From NCBI RefSeq assembly GCF_021728415.1, contig NZ_JAKKDV010000001.1, forward strand, positions 601,977 to 665,976: a stretch of 64,000 bases of DNA, given 5' to 3'. The notes under the pieces were generated by a model. It was not told the origin of the DNA, ran no database searches, and saw nothing but the letters and a program-made list of their open reading frames with translations. How positions within the stretch are numbered: the first letter of the stretch is position 1; every line of letters begins with the position of its first letter. The position numbers were made by a program, and so were the translations under genes. Shown piece after piece: positions 16,597 through 24,956 of the stretch. Source of the stretch: Flaviramulus multivorans. GTDB lineage: Bacteria; Bacteroidota; Bacteroidia; Flavobacteriales; Flavobacteriaceae.

Positions 16597-18999
16597 ATGA
16601 TATTAAATACTGAATTAGAACACAAAGGAAATGCATTTCCATCCAATATAATAAAATACGAAAAGAACCTAAATGTTCTTTCTTTCACCACTGAAAACAA
16701 TGTTACTTTACAAGTTACCGTTCGTCGGGATAGTATACTTCGCTTCAGATATACAACTACTGGAATTTTTGAAAACGACTTTTCTTATGCCATTACAAAA
16801 TATGCAAGCAGAGGTTACAACCACCTAGAGGTGACTGAAGATGAAACCCATTACACAATAACTACTGCAAAACTAATTTGTAATATTTCAAAAACCGACT
16901 TACGCATCTCTATTTATGATGCGAAAGATAATAGTTTGATTTGTGAAGATGAACTCGGGTTTCATTGGGAAGAAAGTTACCAATATGGTGGTAATGTGGT
17001 TAAAATGTCTAAAGTATCTCAACCCGGAGAAAGCTTTTACGGTTTAGGCGATAAGCCTGTTGATAACAACCTAAAAGGCAAGCGCTTTGAAAACTGGGTA
17101 ACCGATTCTTATGCCTACGGTAGAGATACCGATCCTATTTATAAAACCATTCCGTTTTACACGGCGTTACATAACAAAAAAGCTTACGGGGTATTTTTTG
17201 ATAATACCTTCCGTTCGTTTTTTGATTTTTGTCACGAACGCAGAAATATTACAAGTTTTTGGGCGCATGGTGGTGAAATGAATTACTATTTCATCTATGG
17301 TCCTGAAATGTCGGAAGTGGTTGCTAATTATACCGATTTAACAGGCAAACCTCATGCAATGCCAGCGCTTTGGGCGTTAGGATACCATCAATGTAAGTGG
17401 AGTTATTATCCAGAGTCCAACGTAAAAGAAATTACAGCAAAGTTTAGAGAGCTACAAATTCCTTGTGATGCTATTTATTTAGACATCGATTATATGGAAG
17501 GGTTCAGATGCTTTACATGGAGTAAAGAGCATTTTCCCGACCCAAAACGTATGGTTAAGGAATTAGCTGATGATGGTTTTAAAACCATTGTTATTATCGA
17601 TCCGGGTATTAAAATAGACATGGATTACTCCGTGTTTAGAGAAGGCTTGGAAAAAGACTATTTCTGTAAGCGTGCCGATGGCCCTTATATGAAAGGTAAA
17701 GTATGGCCTGGGGAGTGTTATTTCCCAGATTTTACAAAGCCTGAAGTGAGAGAATGGTGGTCTGACTTATTTAAAGAACTGATTGAAGATATAGGTGTTA
17801 AAGGGGTTTGGAACGATATGAACGAACCTGCAGTAATGGATGTTCCTGGAAAATCGTTTCCTGATGATGTACGTCATGATTATGATGGCAACCCTTGTAG
17901 CCATCGTAAAGCCCATAATGTTTATGGTATGCAAATGGCACGTGCCACCTATCAAGGTTTAAAAAAGTTCTCATACCCTCTTAGGCCGTTTGTTATTACA
18001 CGAGCAGCCTATTCTGGTACACAACGCTACACATCTAGCTGGACTGGAGACAATGTGGCTACTTGGGATCACTTAACAATTGCCAATTTACAAGCGCAAC
18101 GTATGTGTATGTCTGGGTTTTCGTTTATTGGCTCTGATATTGGTGGGTTTGCAGAACAACCTAATGGCGAATTATACGCTAGATGGATTCAATTAGGAAT
18201 TTTTCATCCATTTTGTAGAACCCATTCCTCTGGAGACCACGGCGACCAAGAACCATGGGCTTTTGGAGATACTATTACCGATGTTGTAAGAAAGTTTATT
18301 GAGATTAGGTACCAATTACTACCTTATTTATACACCGCCTTTTGGAGATATGTTGAAGAAGGTATTCCAATTTTAAAATCGTTGGTGTTATATGATCAAT
18401 TAGACCCTCAAACACATTATAGAAATGATGAGTTTGTAGTGGGTGAAAAACTATTAGTGTGCCCAATAACGGCTCCTAACCAAAAAGGACGTCGTATGTA
18501 TTTCCCAATTGGTAAATGGTACAATTTCTGGACCGATGAAGTTGTAAAAGGCGGACAGGAACTATGGGTTGACGCTGATTTAGATAGTATGCCCATTTTT
18601 GTGAAAGAAGGAGCTATTATACCTAAATACCCGATACAACAGTATGTAGGTGAAAAAACCGTGGAGGAGTTAACCCTAGATGTATATTATAAATTTGGGA
18701 AAGAAACCTCGCAAGTGTATGAAGACGCTACCGATGGTTATGATTATATAAAAGGTAGGTACAGTTTGAGGGATTTTAATTTGTTAGGAAAGAAAGATGA
18801 GTTAATTATTCAGCAACACAAAACAGGTAAATTCGTTACTACCTATAAAACTTTTAAAATTAACTTACACGGGTTGCCTTTTAAAATTTCAAAAATTGAA
18901 GTTGATAATGTTATTATACCTATAAAAAACATTAAACCTAATGGCGATAACACGTTAACTCTTACCAAGGAGTTTACCGAGTTACATATTATGGCTTAA
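16597..18999 (+). CDS. GH31 alpha-glucosidase
   Basis: An 800-residue retaining glycosidase that would release glucose from the non-reducing ends of alpha-glucans or maltodextrins. The catalytic nucleophile is in GVWNDMNEPAVM (Asp407) and the acid/base in SSWTGDNVATWDHL (Asp485). The barrel also shows GYHQCKWSYYP, IYLDIDYMEGFRCFTW and RTHSSGDHGDQEPW. An N-terminal galactose-mutarotase-like domain (about 1-240) and C-terminal beta-domains flank the barrel. I see no signal peptide, so it probably acts in the cytoplasm, fitting turnover of the alpha-glucan made by the upstream operon. The exact linkage preference cannot be read from the sequence. Confidence 0.93.
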   Translation: MILNTELEHKGNAFPSNIIKYEKNLNVLSFTTENNVTLQVTVRRDSILRFRYTTTGIFENDFSYAITKYASRGYNHLEVTEDETHYTITTAKLICNISKTDLRISIYDAKDNSLICEDELGFHWEESYQYGGNVVKMSKVSQPGESFYGLGDKPVDNNLKGKRFENWVTDSYAYGRDTDPIYKTIPFYTALHNKKAYGVFFDNTFRSFFDFCHERRNITSFWAHGGEMNYYFIYGPEMSEVVANYTDLTGKPHAMPALWALGYHQCKWSYYPESNVKEITAKFRELQIPCDAIYLDIDYMEGFRCFTWSKEHFPDPKRMVKELADDGFKTIVIIDPGIKIDMDYSVFREGLEKDYFCKRADGPYMKGKVWPGECYFPDFTKPEVREWWSDLFKELIEDIGVKGVWNDMNEPAVMDVPGKSFPDDVRHDYDGNPCSHRKAHNVYGMQMARATYQGLKKFSYPLRPFVITRAAYSGTQRYTSSWTGDNVATWDHLTIANLQAQRMCMSGFSFIGSDIGGFAEQPNGELYARWIQLGIFHPFCRTHSSGDHGDQEPWAFGDTITDVVRKFIEIRYQLLPYLYTAFWRYVEEGIPILKSLVLYDQLDPQTHYRNDEFVVGEKLLVCPITAPNQKGRRMYFPIGKWYNFWTDEVVKGGQELWVDADLDSMPIFVKEGAIIPKYPIQQYVGEKTVEELTLDVYYKFGKETSQVYEDATDGYDYIKGRYSLRDFNLLGKKDELIIQQHKTGKFVTTYKTFKINLHGLPFKISKIEVDNVIIPIKNIKPNGDNTLTLTKEFTELHIMA

Positions 19000-19020
19000 A
19001 ATAAATATTCATCACTAAGC

Positions 19021-19059
19021 AAAAGCCCTTATTTAAAGATAAAGGGCTTTTGTTTTTTT
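19021..19059 (+). terminator. Terminator after the GH31 gene
   Basis: AAAAGCCCTT / AAGGGCTTTT form a perfect 10-bp stem, followed by TGTTTTTTTA. It isolates the GH31 gene from the restriction-modification module. Confidence 0.8.
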
Positions 19060-19144
19060 AGGGCTTGACTTTGTAAAAGTTTTCAGCTACCTTCGTTTTG
19101 CTACTGATATAAACCAAAAGAACTAAAATTTTCTTAGCTTCATA

Positions 19145-19173
19145 TTGAAAACCAAAAAATATTTTTATATTTG
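19145..19173 (+). promoter_or_regulatory. Promoter of the restriction-modification operon
   Basis: TTG at 19145-19147, an 18-base spacer and TATATTTG at 19166-19173 match the flavobacterial -33/-7 consensus in both sequence and spacing. The controller gene starts 33 bases downstream. The first operator-like repeat overlaps the end of the -7 box. Confidence 0.6.
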
Positions 19174-19206
19174 TCACAAATTGACAAGTCATAATATTCA
19201 AGTCAA
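19171..19206 (+). promoter_or_regulatory. Candidate controller-protein operators (C-boxes)
   Basis: Two nested inverted repeats lie between the -7 box and the controller start codon. One is TTGTCA-N5-TGACAA (19171-19187). The other is TTGAC (19181-19185) paired with GTCAA (19202-19206), which abuts the ATG. CAAGTC also appears twice. Controller proteins of restriction-modification systems usually bind such repeats at their own promoter and switch from activation to repression as they accumulate. Confidence 0.5.
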
Positions 19207-19533
19207 ATGAAAAAAACTTTTGGTGAATATATTCGCACACTAAGAAATGAGAGTGAGTTGACTCTTACTCAACTTGCTGCAAAACTTGATTTAGATTCTG
19301 CGAACTTAAGCAAAATTGAAAATGGTATTCGCGAGTTTGATGATAAAAGATTAGAAAAACTTGCAGATGTCTTTAATCTTGATTTAGAAAAATTGAAAAC
19401 GGAATTCTACAGTGATTTTATTGCAAAAAAACTATATGAAGTAGATTGTGATAATCAAGTATTATTGTTGGCAGAAGAAAAAATAAAATATTTAAAGCAA
19501 AAGAACTTAATCCAAGGAAAACTAAAATTTTAA
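19207..19533 (+). CDS. XRE-family controller (C) protein of the RM system
   Basis: A 108-residue protein with a complete helix-turn-helix (about residues 18-40: LTLTQLAAKLDLDSANLSKIENG), followed by a C-terminal extension rich in charged residues. Its position two bases before the methyltransferase gene and its size fit a controller protein that times expression of the methyltransferase and endonuclease. The inverted repeats just upstream are its likely targets, with autoregulation probable. It is slightly longer than classical C proteins (about 80 residues). It could instead be a general XRE regulator, but the operon argues for control of restriction. Confidence 0.8.
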   Translation: MKKTFGEYIRTLRNESELTLTQLAAKLDLDSANLSKIENGIREFDDKRLEKLADVFNLDLEKLKTEFYSDFIAKKLYEVDCDNQVLLLAEEKIKYLKQKNLIQGKLKF

Positions 19534-19535
19534 AA

Positions 19536-21113
19536 ATGGCAGAATTACTAAATATCAAAGAAGCAAGTAATTGGGCTACAGAGTATCTTAAGAAAGAAGT
19601 ATCCCCTTCTAATATTTCTTACCTCATTCAATACGGTAGAGTCAAAAAAATAGGAGAAAATGGAAACACTCAAGTAGCAGTTGAAGATTTGAAATCATAT
19701 TATGAAAAAAACAACCAAACAAAAGAGGAAAGATGGAAGGATAAATTAGGTGAAGATCTGAATTGGACATTGTCGTTTTCGGAATATAAAGAATCTCAAA
19801 CTACGAAACATGTTCATAGACTTCATCCATATAAAGGGAAATTTATTCCTCAATTAGTTGAATATTTTTTAGATGACCATACTGATAAATTCAAAAAAGA
19901 TGTTTTTTTTAAAAAGGGAAATATTGTTCTCGACCCTTTCTGTGGCTCTGGAACAACTTTAGTTCAATCCAACGAATTGGGAATAAATGCAATTGGAGTT
20001 GATATATCAGCTTTTAATACAGAAATAAGTAACTCTAAAGTGGGAATTTACAACGTTAAACTCGTTAGTGAAACTGCTGATGCAGTATCAAAAAAACTTA
20101 AATCTTTTCTAAATAAACGAAATAACATTGAATTTGAAAATAAGTTACTTGAGAAATTAAAGGAGTTTAATAATAACTATTTTCCTTCTCCTGAGTACAA
20201 ATACAAGGTGAGAAAAAAAGAAATTAACGAGAAAGAGTATGGTAAAGAAAAAGAGGACGATTTTTTAAAAACTTATAATGCACTAATTGAAGAATATTCT
20301 ATTGGGCTATCACAAGATAAATCGGAAAGTTTTTTGGATAAATGGTTTGTTAAAGTTGTAAGAGAAGAAATTGACTTTGTGTTTAATGAAATCAATCAAA
20401 TTAAGGATGAATCGACCAAAAAAATTCTTAGCATAATTTTAAGTAGAACAATTCGCTCTTGTAGAGCAACAACTCATTCAGATTTAGCTACATTATTTGA
20501 GCCTCAAATTCAAACTTATTATTGTAAAAAACACGGAAAAATATGTAAGCCACTTTTTTCTATTTACAGCTGGTTCAATAGATATTCAAAAGACACTATT
20601 AAAAGACTAAATCAATTTAATTCCTTAAGAACAGATACTTCTCAAATATGTTTAACAGGTGATAGTCGAAATATAGATATAGTAGGTGAATTGAAGAAAG
20701 TAGATTCTAATCTTGCAAAAATTGTGAAAACTAAAAAAGTCGATGGTATTTTTTCTAGTCCTCCGTATGTTGGTCTAATTGATTACCACGAACAACACGC
20801 TTATTCATATGACTTATTCGGTTTTGAAAGAAAAGATAATTTAGAAATAGGACCTTTATATAAAGGACAGGGAAAAGAAGCTAGAGAAAGTTATACTAAA
20901 GGAATAGCAGATGTTTTAAATAATAGCAAAATCTTTTTAAAAGACAACTATGATATATTTTTAGTTTCTAATGATAAATACAATTTATATCCAAAAATAG
21001 CTGAATTAGCTGGAATGAAAATAGTAAATCAATACAAAAGGCCTGTCTTAAATCGTGTTGAAAAAGATAGAAATGCATATTCCGAAATTATTTTCCATCT
21101 TAAGAGTGTATGA
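19536..21113 (+). CDS. DNA methyltransferase (SPPY type, probable N4-cytosine) of the RM system
   Basis: A 525-residue amino-methyltransferase. The SAM-binding motif I is LDPFCGSGTTL (from Asp133) and the catalytic motif IV is FSSPPYVG (Ser408-Tyr411). SPPY is most often linked to N4-cytosine methylation, although N6-adenine cannot be excluded. Motif I precedes motif IV with about 270 residues between them, where the target-recognition region would lie. The N-terminal 60 residues look like an extra small DNA-binding (MerR/excisionase-like) domain: LNIKEASNWATEYL and ISYLIQYGRVKKI. It protects host DNA from the downstream endonuclease. It overlaps the next gene by four bases (ATGA). Confidence 0.88.
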   Translation: MAELLNIKEASNWATEYLKKEVSPSNISYLIQYGRVKKIGENGNTQVAVEDLKSYYEKNNQTKEERWKDKLGEDLNWTLSFSEYKESQTTKHVHRLHPYKGKFIPQLVEYFLDDHTDKFKKDVFFKKGNIVLDPFCGSGTTLVQSNELGINAIGVDISAFNTEISNSKVGIYNVKLVSETADAVSKKLKSFLNKRNNIEFENKLLEKLKEFNNNYFPSPEYKYKVRKKEINEKEYGKEKEDDFLKTYNALIEEYSIGLSQDKSESFLDKWFVKVVREEIDFVFNEINQIKDESTKKILSIILSRTIRSCRATTHSDLATLFEPQIQTYYCKKHGKICKPLFSIYSWFNRYSKDTIKRLNQFNSLRTDTSQICLTGDSRNIDIVGELKKVDSNLAKIVKTKKVDGIFSSPPYVGLIDYHEQHAYSYDLFGFERKDNLEIGPLYKGQGKEARESYTKGIADVLNNSKIFLKDNYDIFLVSNDKYNLYPKIAELAGMKIVNQYKRPVLNRVEKDRNAYSEIIFHLKSV

Positions 21114-22243
21114 AAAAACTAATTGAAAGATTAGGTATTTCGGTTGAACACCTTAAATGCTTAGAAGATGTTTTTTTAGAAAACAACATAGAATATGCGC
21201 GTATTGAGGAAATACTAACATCTCCAGACTTTAATGATTTTTATACAGATATATCTCGGGAGCTATATGGAGGAGGAAAAAAACCACGCGGAAATGTTAA
21301 ATTAGCTCGCCAAATGATTTTGGGAGATGTAATAGAATACATTTTCACTGGACGAGCATTTTATTATGCTGCAAAATCGAATTCAAATTTTCAGAATTTT
21401 CTTAAACTTATACTATACAGTGTGAATCAAATTTTATTATTTGACACAATAACCGTTAATCCAAAGCTAAGAACTCAATATATAGAAAAATTAGAAGAAA
21501 ATATTGATTTACAATTTTTATATGAAAAAGAAGGAGACCAAGAAATTGCAAATCAACTAAAGGAAAGTAATGTACTTATTTGGACAGAGGATTGGACAAC
21601 TCAAATTGATATGTTTGTAGATTCAATTTTACCCAAAACCTTGGGTTGCCCAAAAGAATTAGTGGTATTTGCAGAATTAATCCGTTTAAAAAAGGGAAAT
21701 ATTATTCCTTTACTTTTAATACAAAGAATATTTGGAGATAAAGATCCTATTGCTCCTCCAGATTTTCTAATTGCGAAAAACAATAAAGAGATTTATGGTA
21801 TTGAGGTTGGTTATGCTAAAGAGGGACAGAGTAGAGAATTCTCGATAAGAACTTCAATTCCAACTTTTGCAGTTGACTTAAAGAATAATATGCACAATAG
21901 ATGCCCAAAATGTGGTGAGAACATTTTGTATTGCGATCCAGTAATCGAAAAGTATTCTAATGGCACTCTGAGTGAACATTTGGATGAAAACGACAAATTT
22001 AAGTGTCAAGATTGCGAAAACTTTGATGAAGGAAGATGTATTTTTTCTAATTATTATGGTCGCGTAAATGGAACCTCTTTTAATGATAAAATTTTGGAAG
22101 CAAAAAAAAGCAGGCATTATCACACAAAATGTGTTAGAGAAGATAGCTTTACATTTAACAACCAAGAAAAATCAATACTTGAAGAAAATTTGAATAATTT
22201 TTTTGCACAAATTCCTGAAATCGACGGATTAGATAATTTATAA
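21110..22243 (+). CDS. Zinc-finger protein with possible PD-(D/E)xK core, RM operon
   Basis: I do not recognise this 377-residue protein. The start overlaps the methyltransferase stop, which implies coupled translation. The middle contains APPDFLIAKNNKEIYGIEVGYAKEG, where Asp218 and Glu232 are spaced as in a PD-(D/E)xK nuclease core, but the expected Lys two residues after Glu is Gly. Downstream are paired cysteines that could bind zinc: CPKC (265-268), Cys275, CQDC (299-302) and Cys310. The N-terminal 200 residues are helical. It could be a second nuclease, a specificity or recognition subunit, or a partner of the endonuclease that follows four bases later. No signal peptide or membrane segment was seen. 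Confidence 0.7.
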   Translation: MKKLIERLGISVEHLKCLEDVFLENNIEYARIEEILTSPDFNDFYTDISRELYGGGKKPRGNVKLARQMILGDVIEYIFTGRAFYYAAKSNSNFQNFLKLILYSVNQILLFDTITVNPKLRTQYIEKLEENIDLQFLYEKEGDQEIANQLKESNVLIWTEDWTTQIDMFVDSILPKTLGCPKELVVFAELIRLKKGNIIPLLLIQRIFGDKDPIAPPDFLIAKNNKEIYGIEVGYAKEGQSREFSIRTSIPTFAVDLKNNMHNRCPKCGENILYCDPVIEKYSNGTLSEHLDENDKFKCQDCENFDEGRCIFSNYYGRVNGTSFNDKILEAKKSRHYHTKCVREDSFTFNNQEKSILEENLNNFFAQIPEIDGLDNL

Positions 22244-22247
22244 AAAT

Positions 22248-23030
22248 ATGGCACTATCAGATAATCAAAAAAGAAAAATTAAAGCATTGCTCTCTAGCAA
22301 AATTGAGAATAAATTAAAGACTTATGGTCGAGAAACTACATCTATGCCTTTCTTAGCTAGATTAATTCAAGACAATGAAAAAATTGCTGCATACTCATTC
22401 ATACACTCTATGGCAACAACACTAGGTATGTCAATTTATGAAGATGTCTCTGTAATTTTAGCATCGGAAAACTCAGAAGAATGCTTTCGAAACTATGGTG
22501 TTGGTGGGGCGATTTCCAAAAATCAAAAATCTGTTATTGGAAACATCATTGCAAAATTAAGAAATGGTGAAAGGAAGGCTGAAATAAACGAAGAAAAAAA
22601 TGAGGTTTTAGCTGCTTCTTCAGACAAAGGCGAATTTCAAAAATCAGGAAACATAGCCGATTTCTATATGAAACGAAAAGGAGAAGAATATTATTTTGAA
22701 ATCAAAACTGTAAAACCAAATATTGATGTTTTTGAAAAAAGTAAAACCAAACTTTTGGAATGGGTAGCAAGACGAAGAAAACCTGTGAACGTTTTTCTTG
22801 CCTTTCCTTACAATCCATATCATCCTGAACCTTATTCTAGATTTACAGAATCAGGTATGATGGATGCTCCAAATGACTTTTTAGTTGGAGATGAGTATTG
22901 GGATTTTATTGGTGGCAAAGGAACTTTTCCTGAACTTTTAAAGACTTTTGACGAGGTTGGGAAGGAATTTAAAGAAAGGCTTGATAAAAAATTCAAAGAC
23001 ATCGCTAAAGACAAAATGGATTCTTATTAA
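22248..23030 (+). CDS. TdeIII/MjaII-like type II restriction endonuclease
   Basis: A 260-residue protein resembling the TdeIII family from memory of its conserved blocks: FEIKTVKPN, WVARRRKPVNVFLAFPYNPY and PNDFLVGDEYWDFIGG. The PD-(D/E)xK catalytic residues are visible as NIADFYM (Asp138) and EIK (Glu151, Lys153), separated by the usual beta-hairpin distance. Family members I recall (MjaII, TdeIII) act on GGNCC; whether this one does is unproven. It is the last gene of the operon and ends 20 bases before the convergent antiporter gene. An intact core suggests the system is active. Confidence 0.82.
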   Translation: MALSDNQKRKIKALLSSKIENKLKTYGRETTSMPFLARLIQDNEKIAAYSFIHSMATTLGMSIYEDVSVILASENSEECFRNYGVGGAISKNQKSVIGNIIAKLRNGERKAEINEEKNEVLAASSDKGEFQKSGNIADFYMKRKGEEYYFEIKTVKPNIDVFEKSKTKLLEWVARRRKPVNVFLAFPYNPYHPEPYSRFTESGMMDAPNDFLVGDEYWDFIGGKGTFPELLKTFDEVGKEFKERLDKKFKDIAKDKMDSY

Positions 23031-23049
23031 TCTAACGCTGCACCAAAAA

Positions 23050-24885
23050 TCACACCTTTTCAACGTCAAATGGTTTTCCTAAATACACCAGTTGAAAGCC
23101 TTCTTCAATGGTATCAACCTCCAAATTATACGACGAAATTATATGAAGTTCACCATCTAAATCTTTTATAAATAAAGGTATTATATCCTTATCGTCGTTT
23201 GTTATTTTTATAAGACTCTCGTAATGCTCCTTATCTTCTAAATCAATTTCTTGAATAGATGGGTGCCGTTTTGTTAACTCAATTAGCGAACTAAAATCAT
23301 TGGTATGCGAAAACAGGCCTTCGCGCGGGTTATTGTTTTCATCCTGCATTTCTTCTGTAGTCACCAATCTAAACGAGCCATTTTCACCAAATTGTTCCCC
23401 AAATTTATTGATGGCATATTTATTAATATCGGGGTTTCCTGTTAACGCCATTAAATATCCCACGTCGCTAAGCTCAATATTATCTAAAAGCGTATCCGAA
23501 TATATATTGGTGGCAATAGCTTCTAAACCTAACTCTTTGGCTTTTTCAATATTTCGTTCATTGCTGTCAATAAGCACAACATGCCTACCGTTAGTTTCTA
23601 AATAATGCCCTAATAATCTAGAAATTTTGGACGCGCCTACTATTAAAATACCTCCAGATTTTTCTAAAAATACTTTTACCAGTTTTGCAAAAGCTCGTGC
23701 TGTAGTGGCGTTTAACAATACTGTTCCTAACACAATCATAAATACCAGCGGAGTAATGTATTCAGCATCTACAACACCTTTGTCAGCAAGCGTTAATCCA
23801 AATAACGATGCGATACCTGCAGCTACAATACCACGTGGTCCTACCCAGCTTATAAAAAGGCGTTCATTAGTTTTTAATTTAGAACCTTGTGTGCTTAAAA
23901 ATACACCTATGGGTCTTATAATAAACACCACTAAGGCAAACAAAAGAGCTGCATTCCAGTTATAAACCAATAATAAATCTTCGAAATTTATATTAGCCGC
24001 TAGTAAAATAAATAATATGGAAATAAGCAGCACGCTTAAAGACTCTTTAAAATAGAGTAACTCTTTTAAGTATGGCGATTTTGAGTTTCCTAATACCATC
24101 CCCATAACCACAACTGCCAGTAATCCCGACTCATGCGCAAATGCATCCGATAAAATAAACACTCCCAAAACTGCTGCTAAGGCAAAAACATTTAATAGAT
24201 AATGTGGTACTAGCTTTTTATTAATGATAAAATTTAGAGCATGTGCAAATGTAAAACCAAATGTGAAACCAAAAAGCACAATTTTACCAAACTCAATTAA
24301 GGCTGTTTTGGTAAACTCGCCTCCTGCTCCAACACTGATAAATTCAAATACCAATACCGCTACTAAAGCGCCTATGGGGTCAATTAAAATCCCTTCCCAC
24401 TTTAACACCGCTGACACATCCTTTTTTAACGGAATATTCCTTAAAATAGGTGTAATTACCGTTGGTCCTGTAACTATAATGAGAGCCGCAAACAAATAAG
24501 ATATTTCCCAGCTTAAATGAAACACATAATGCGCTGCTAACGCACCTCCGAAAAAAGTAACAATAGAGCCTATGGTAATTAGTTTGGTAATAACGGGGCC
24601 TACATTTTTTATTTCGTTAAAGCGTAATGTTAATCCGCCTTCAAAAAGAATAATACTTATAGCAAGCGATACAAAATAAAAAAGACTTTCTCCTGGAAAC
24701 AAACCTTCTTTTCCATTCCAAATGGGTTCAATCCACTTGGTTCCGTCTTGCGATAAAAACTCTGCTGCAATAGGTCCAACCAGTAAGCCTATTAATATTA
24801 ATGGTAAAATGGCGGGAATTTTAAATTTCCATGCTACCCATTGTGCCAAAATACCCAAAATAATAATACCTCCTAATTCTAACAT
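23050..24885 (-). CDS. Na+/H+ (cation:proton) antiporter with TrkA-N domain
   Basis: A 611-residue inner-membrane protein. About 12 hydrophobic helices fill residues 1-400, starting LELGGIIILGILAQWVAWKF and including the transport-core segments LFEGGLTLRF, ITGPTVITPILR, EGILIDPIGALVAV and WVGPRGIVAAGIASLF. A cytoplasmic TrkA-N (RCK) nucleotide-binding domain follows (about 415-530, Rossmann start GGILIVGASKISRLLG). This layout matches CPA1 NhaP-type exchangers, which expel sodium or potassium in return for protons. It is divergent from the universal-stress-protein gene, with a long inverted repeat in the shared upstream region. Confidence 0.9.
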   Translation of the reverse strand: MLELGGIIILGILAQWVAWKFKIPAILPLILIGLLVGPIAAEFLSQDGTKWIEPIWNGKEGLFPGESLFYFVSLAISIILFEGGLTLRFNEIKNVGPVITKLITIGSIVTFFGGALAAHYVFHLSWEISYLFAALIIVTGPTVITPILRNIPLKKDVSAVLKWEGILIDPIGALVAVLVFEFISVGAGGEFTKTALIEFGKIVLFGFTFGFTFAHALNFIINKKLVPHYLLNVFALAAVLGVFILSDAFAHESGLLAVVVMGMVLGNSKSPYLKELLYFKESLSVLLISILFILLAANINFEDLLLVYNWNAALLFALVVFIIRPIGVFLSTQGSKLKTNERLFISWVGPRGIVAAGIASLFGLTLADKGVVDAEYITPLVFMIVLGTVLLNATTARAFAKLVKVFLEKSGGILIVGASKISRLLGHYLETNGRHVVLIDSNERNIEKAKELGLEAIATNIYSDTLLDNIELSDVGYLMALTGNPDINKYAINKFGEQFGENGSFRLVTTEEMQDENNNPREGLFSHTNDFSSLIELTKRHPSIQEIDLEDKEHYESLIKITNDDKDIIPLFIKDLDGELHIISSYNLEVDTIEEGFQLVYLGKPFDVEKV

Positions 24886-24916
24886 ATTTTTAAATCTGTT
24901 TTATAAAGTCGCTAAT

Positions 24917-24947
24917 TTAACTAAAATCATATGATTGTTTTAGTTAA
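24917..24947. promoter_or_regulatory. 31-bp inverted repeat between divergent genes
   Basis: TTAACTAAAA (24917-24926) and TTTTAGTTAA (24938-24947) are perfect 10-bp arms around an 11-base centre containing CATATG. The repeat lies 31 bases before the antiporter start and just upstream of the stress-protein gene. No T-tract follows, so an operator is more likely than a terminator. Confidence 0.5.
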
Positions 24948-24956
24948 GCGTGTTCA

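Noticed and set aside
19058-19240. A 60-codon minus-strand frame in front of the restriction-modification operon
   Set aside because: It overlaps a terminator, a well-formed promoter on the other strand and the start of the controller gene. It shows no recognisable domain.
23032-23049. A recombination site in the 19-base gap after the endonuclease gene
   Set aside because: The gap is too short and has no matching sequence at the left border of the module that I could find.
19000-23050. The restriction-modification island as a prophage or integrative element
   Set aside because: No integrase, transposase, terminal inverted repeat or att-like duplication was seen at its borders. Only the operon content and terminator isolation suggest transfer.
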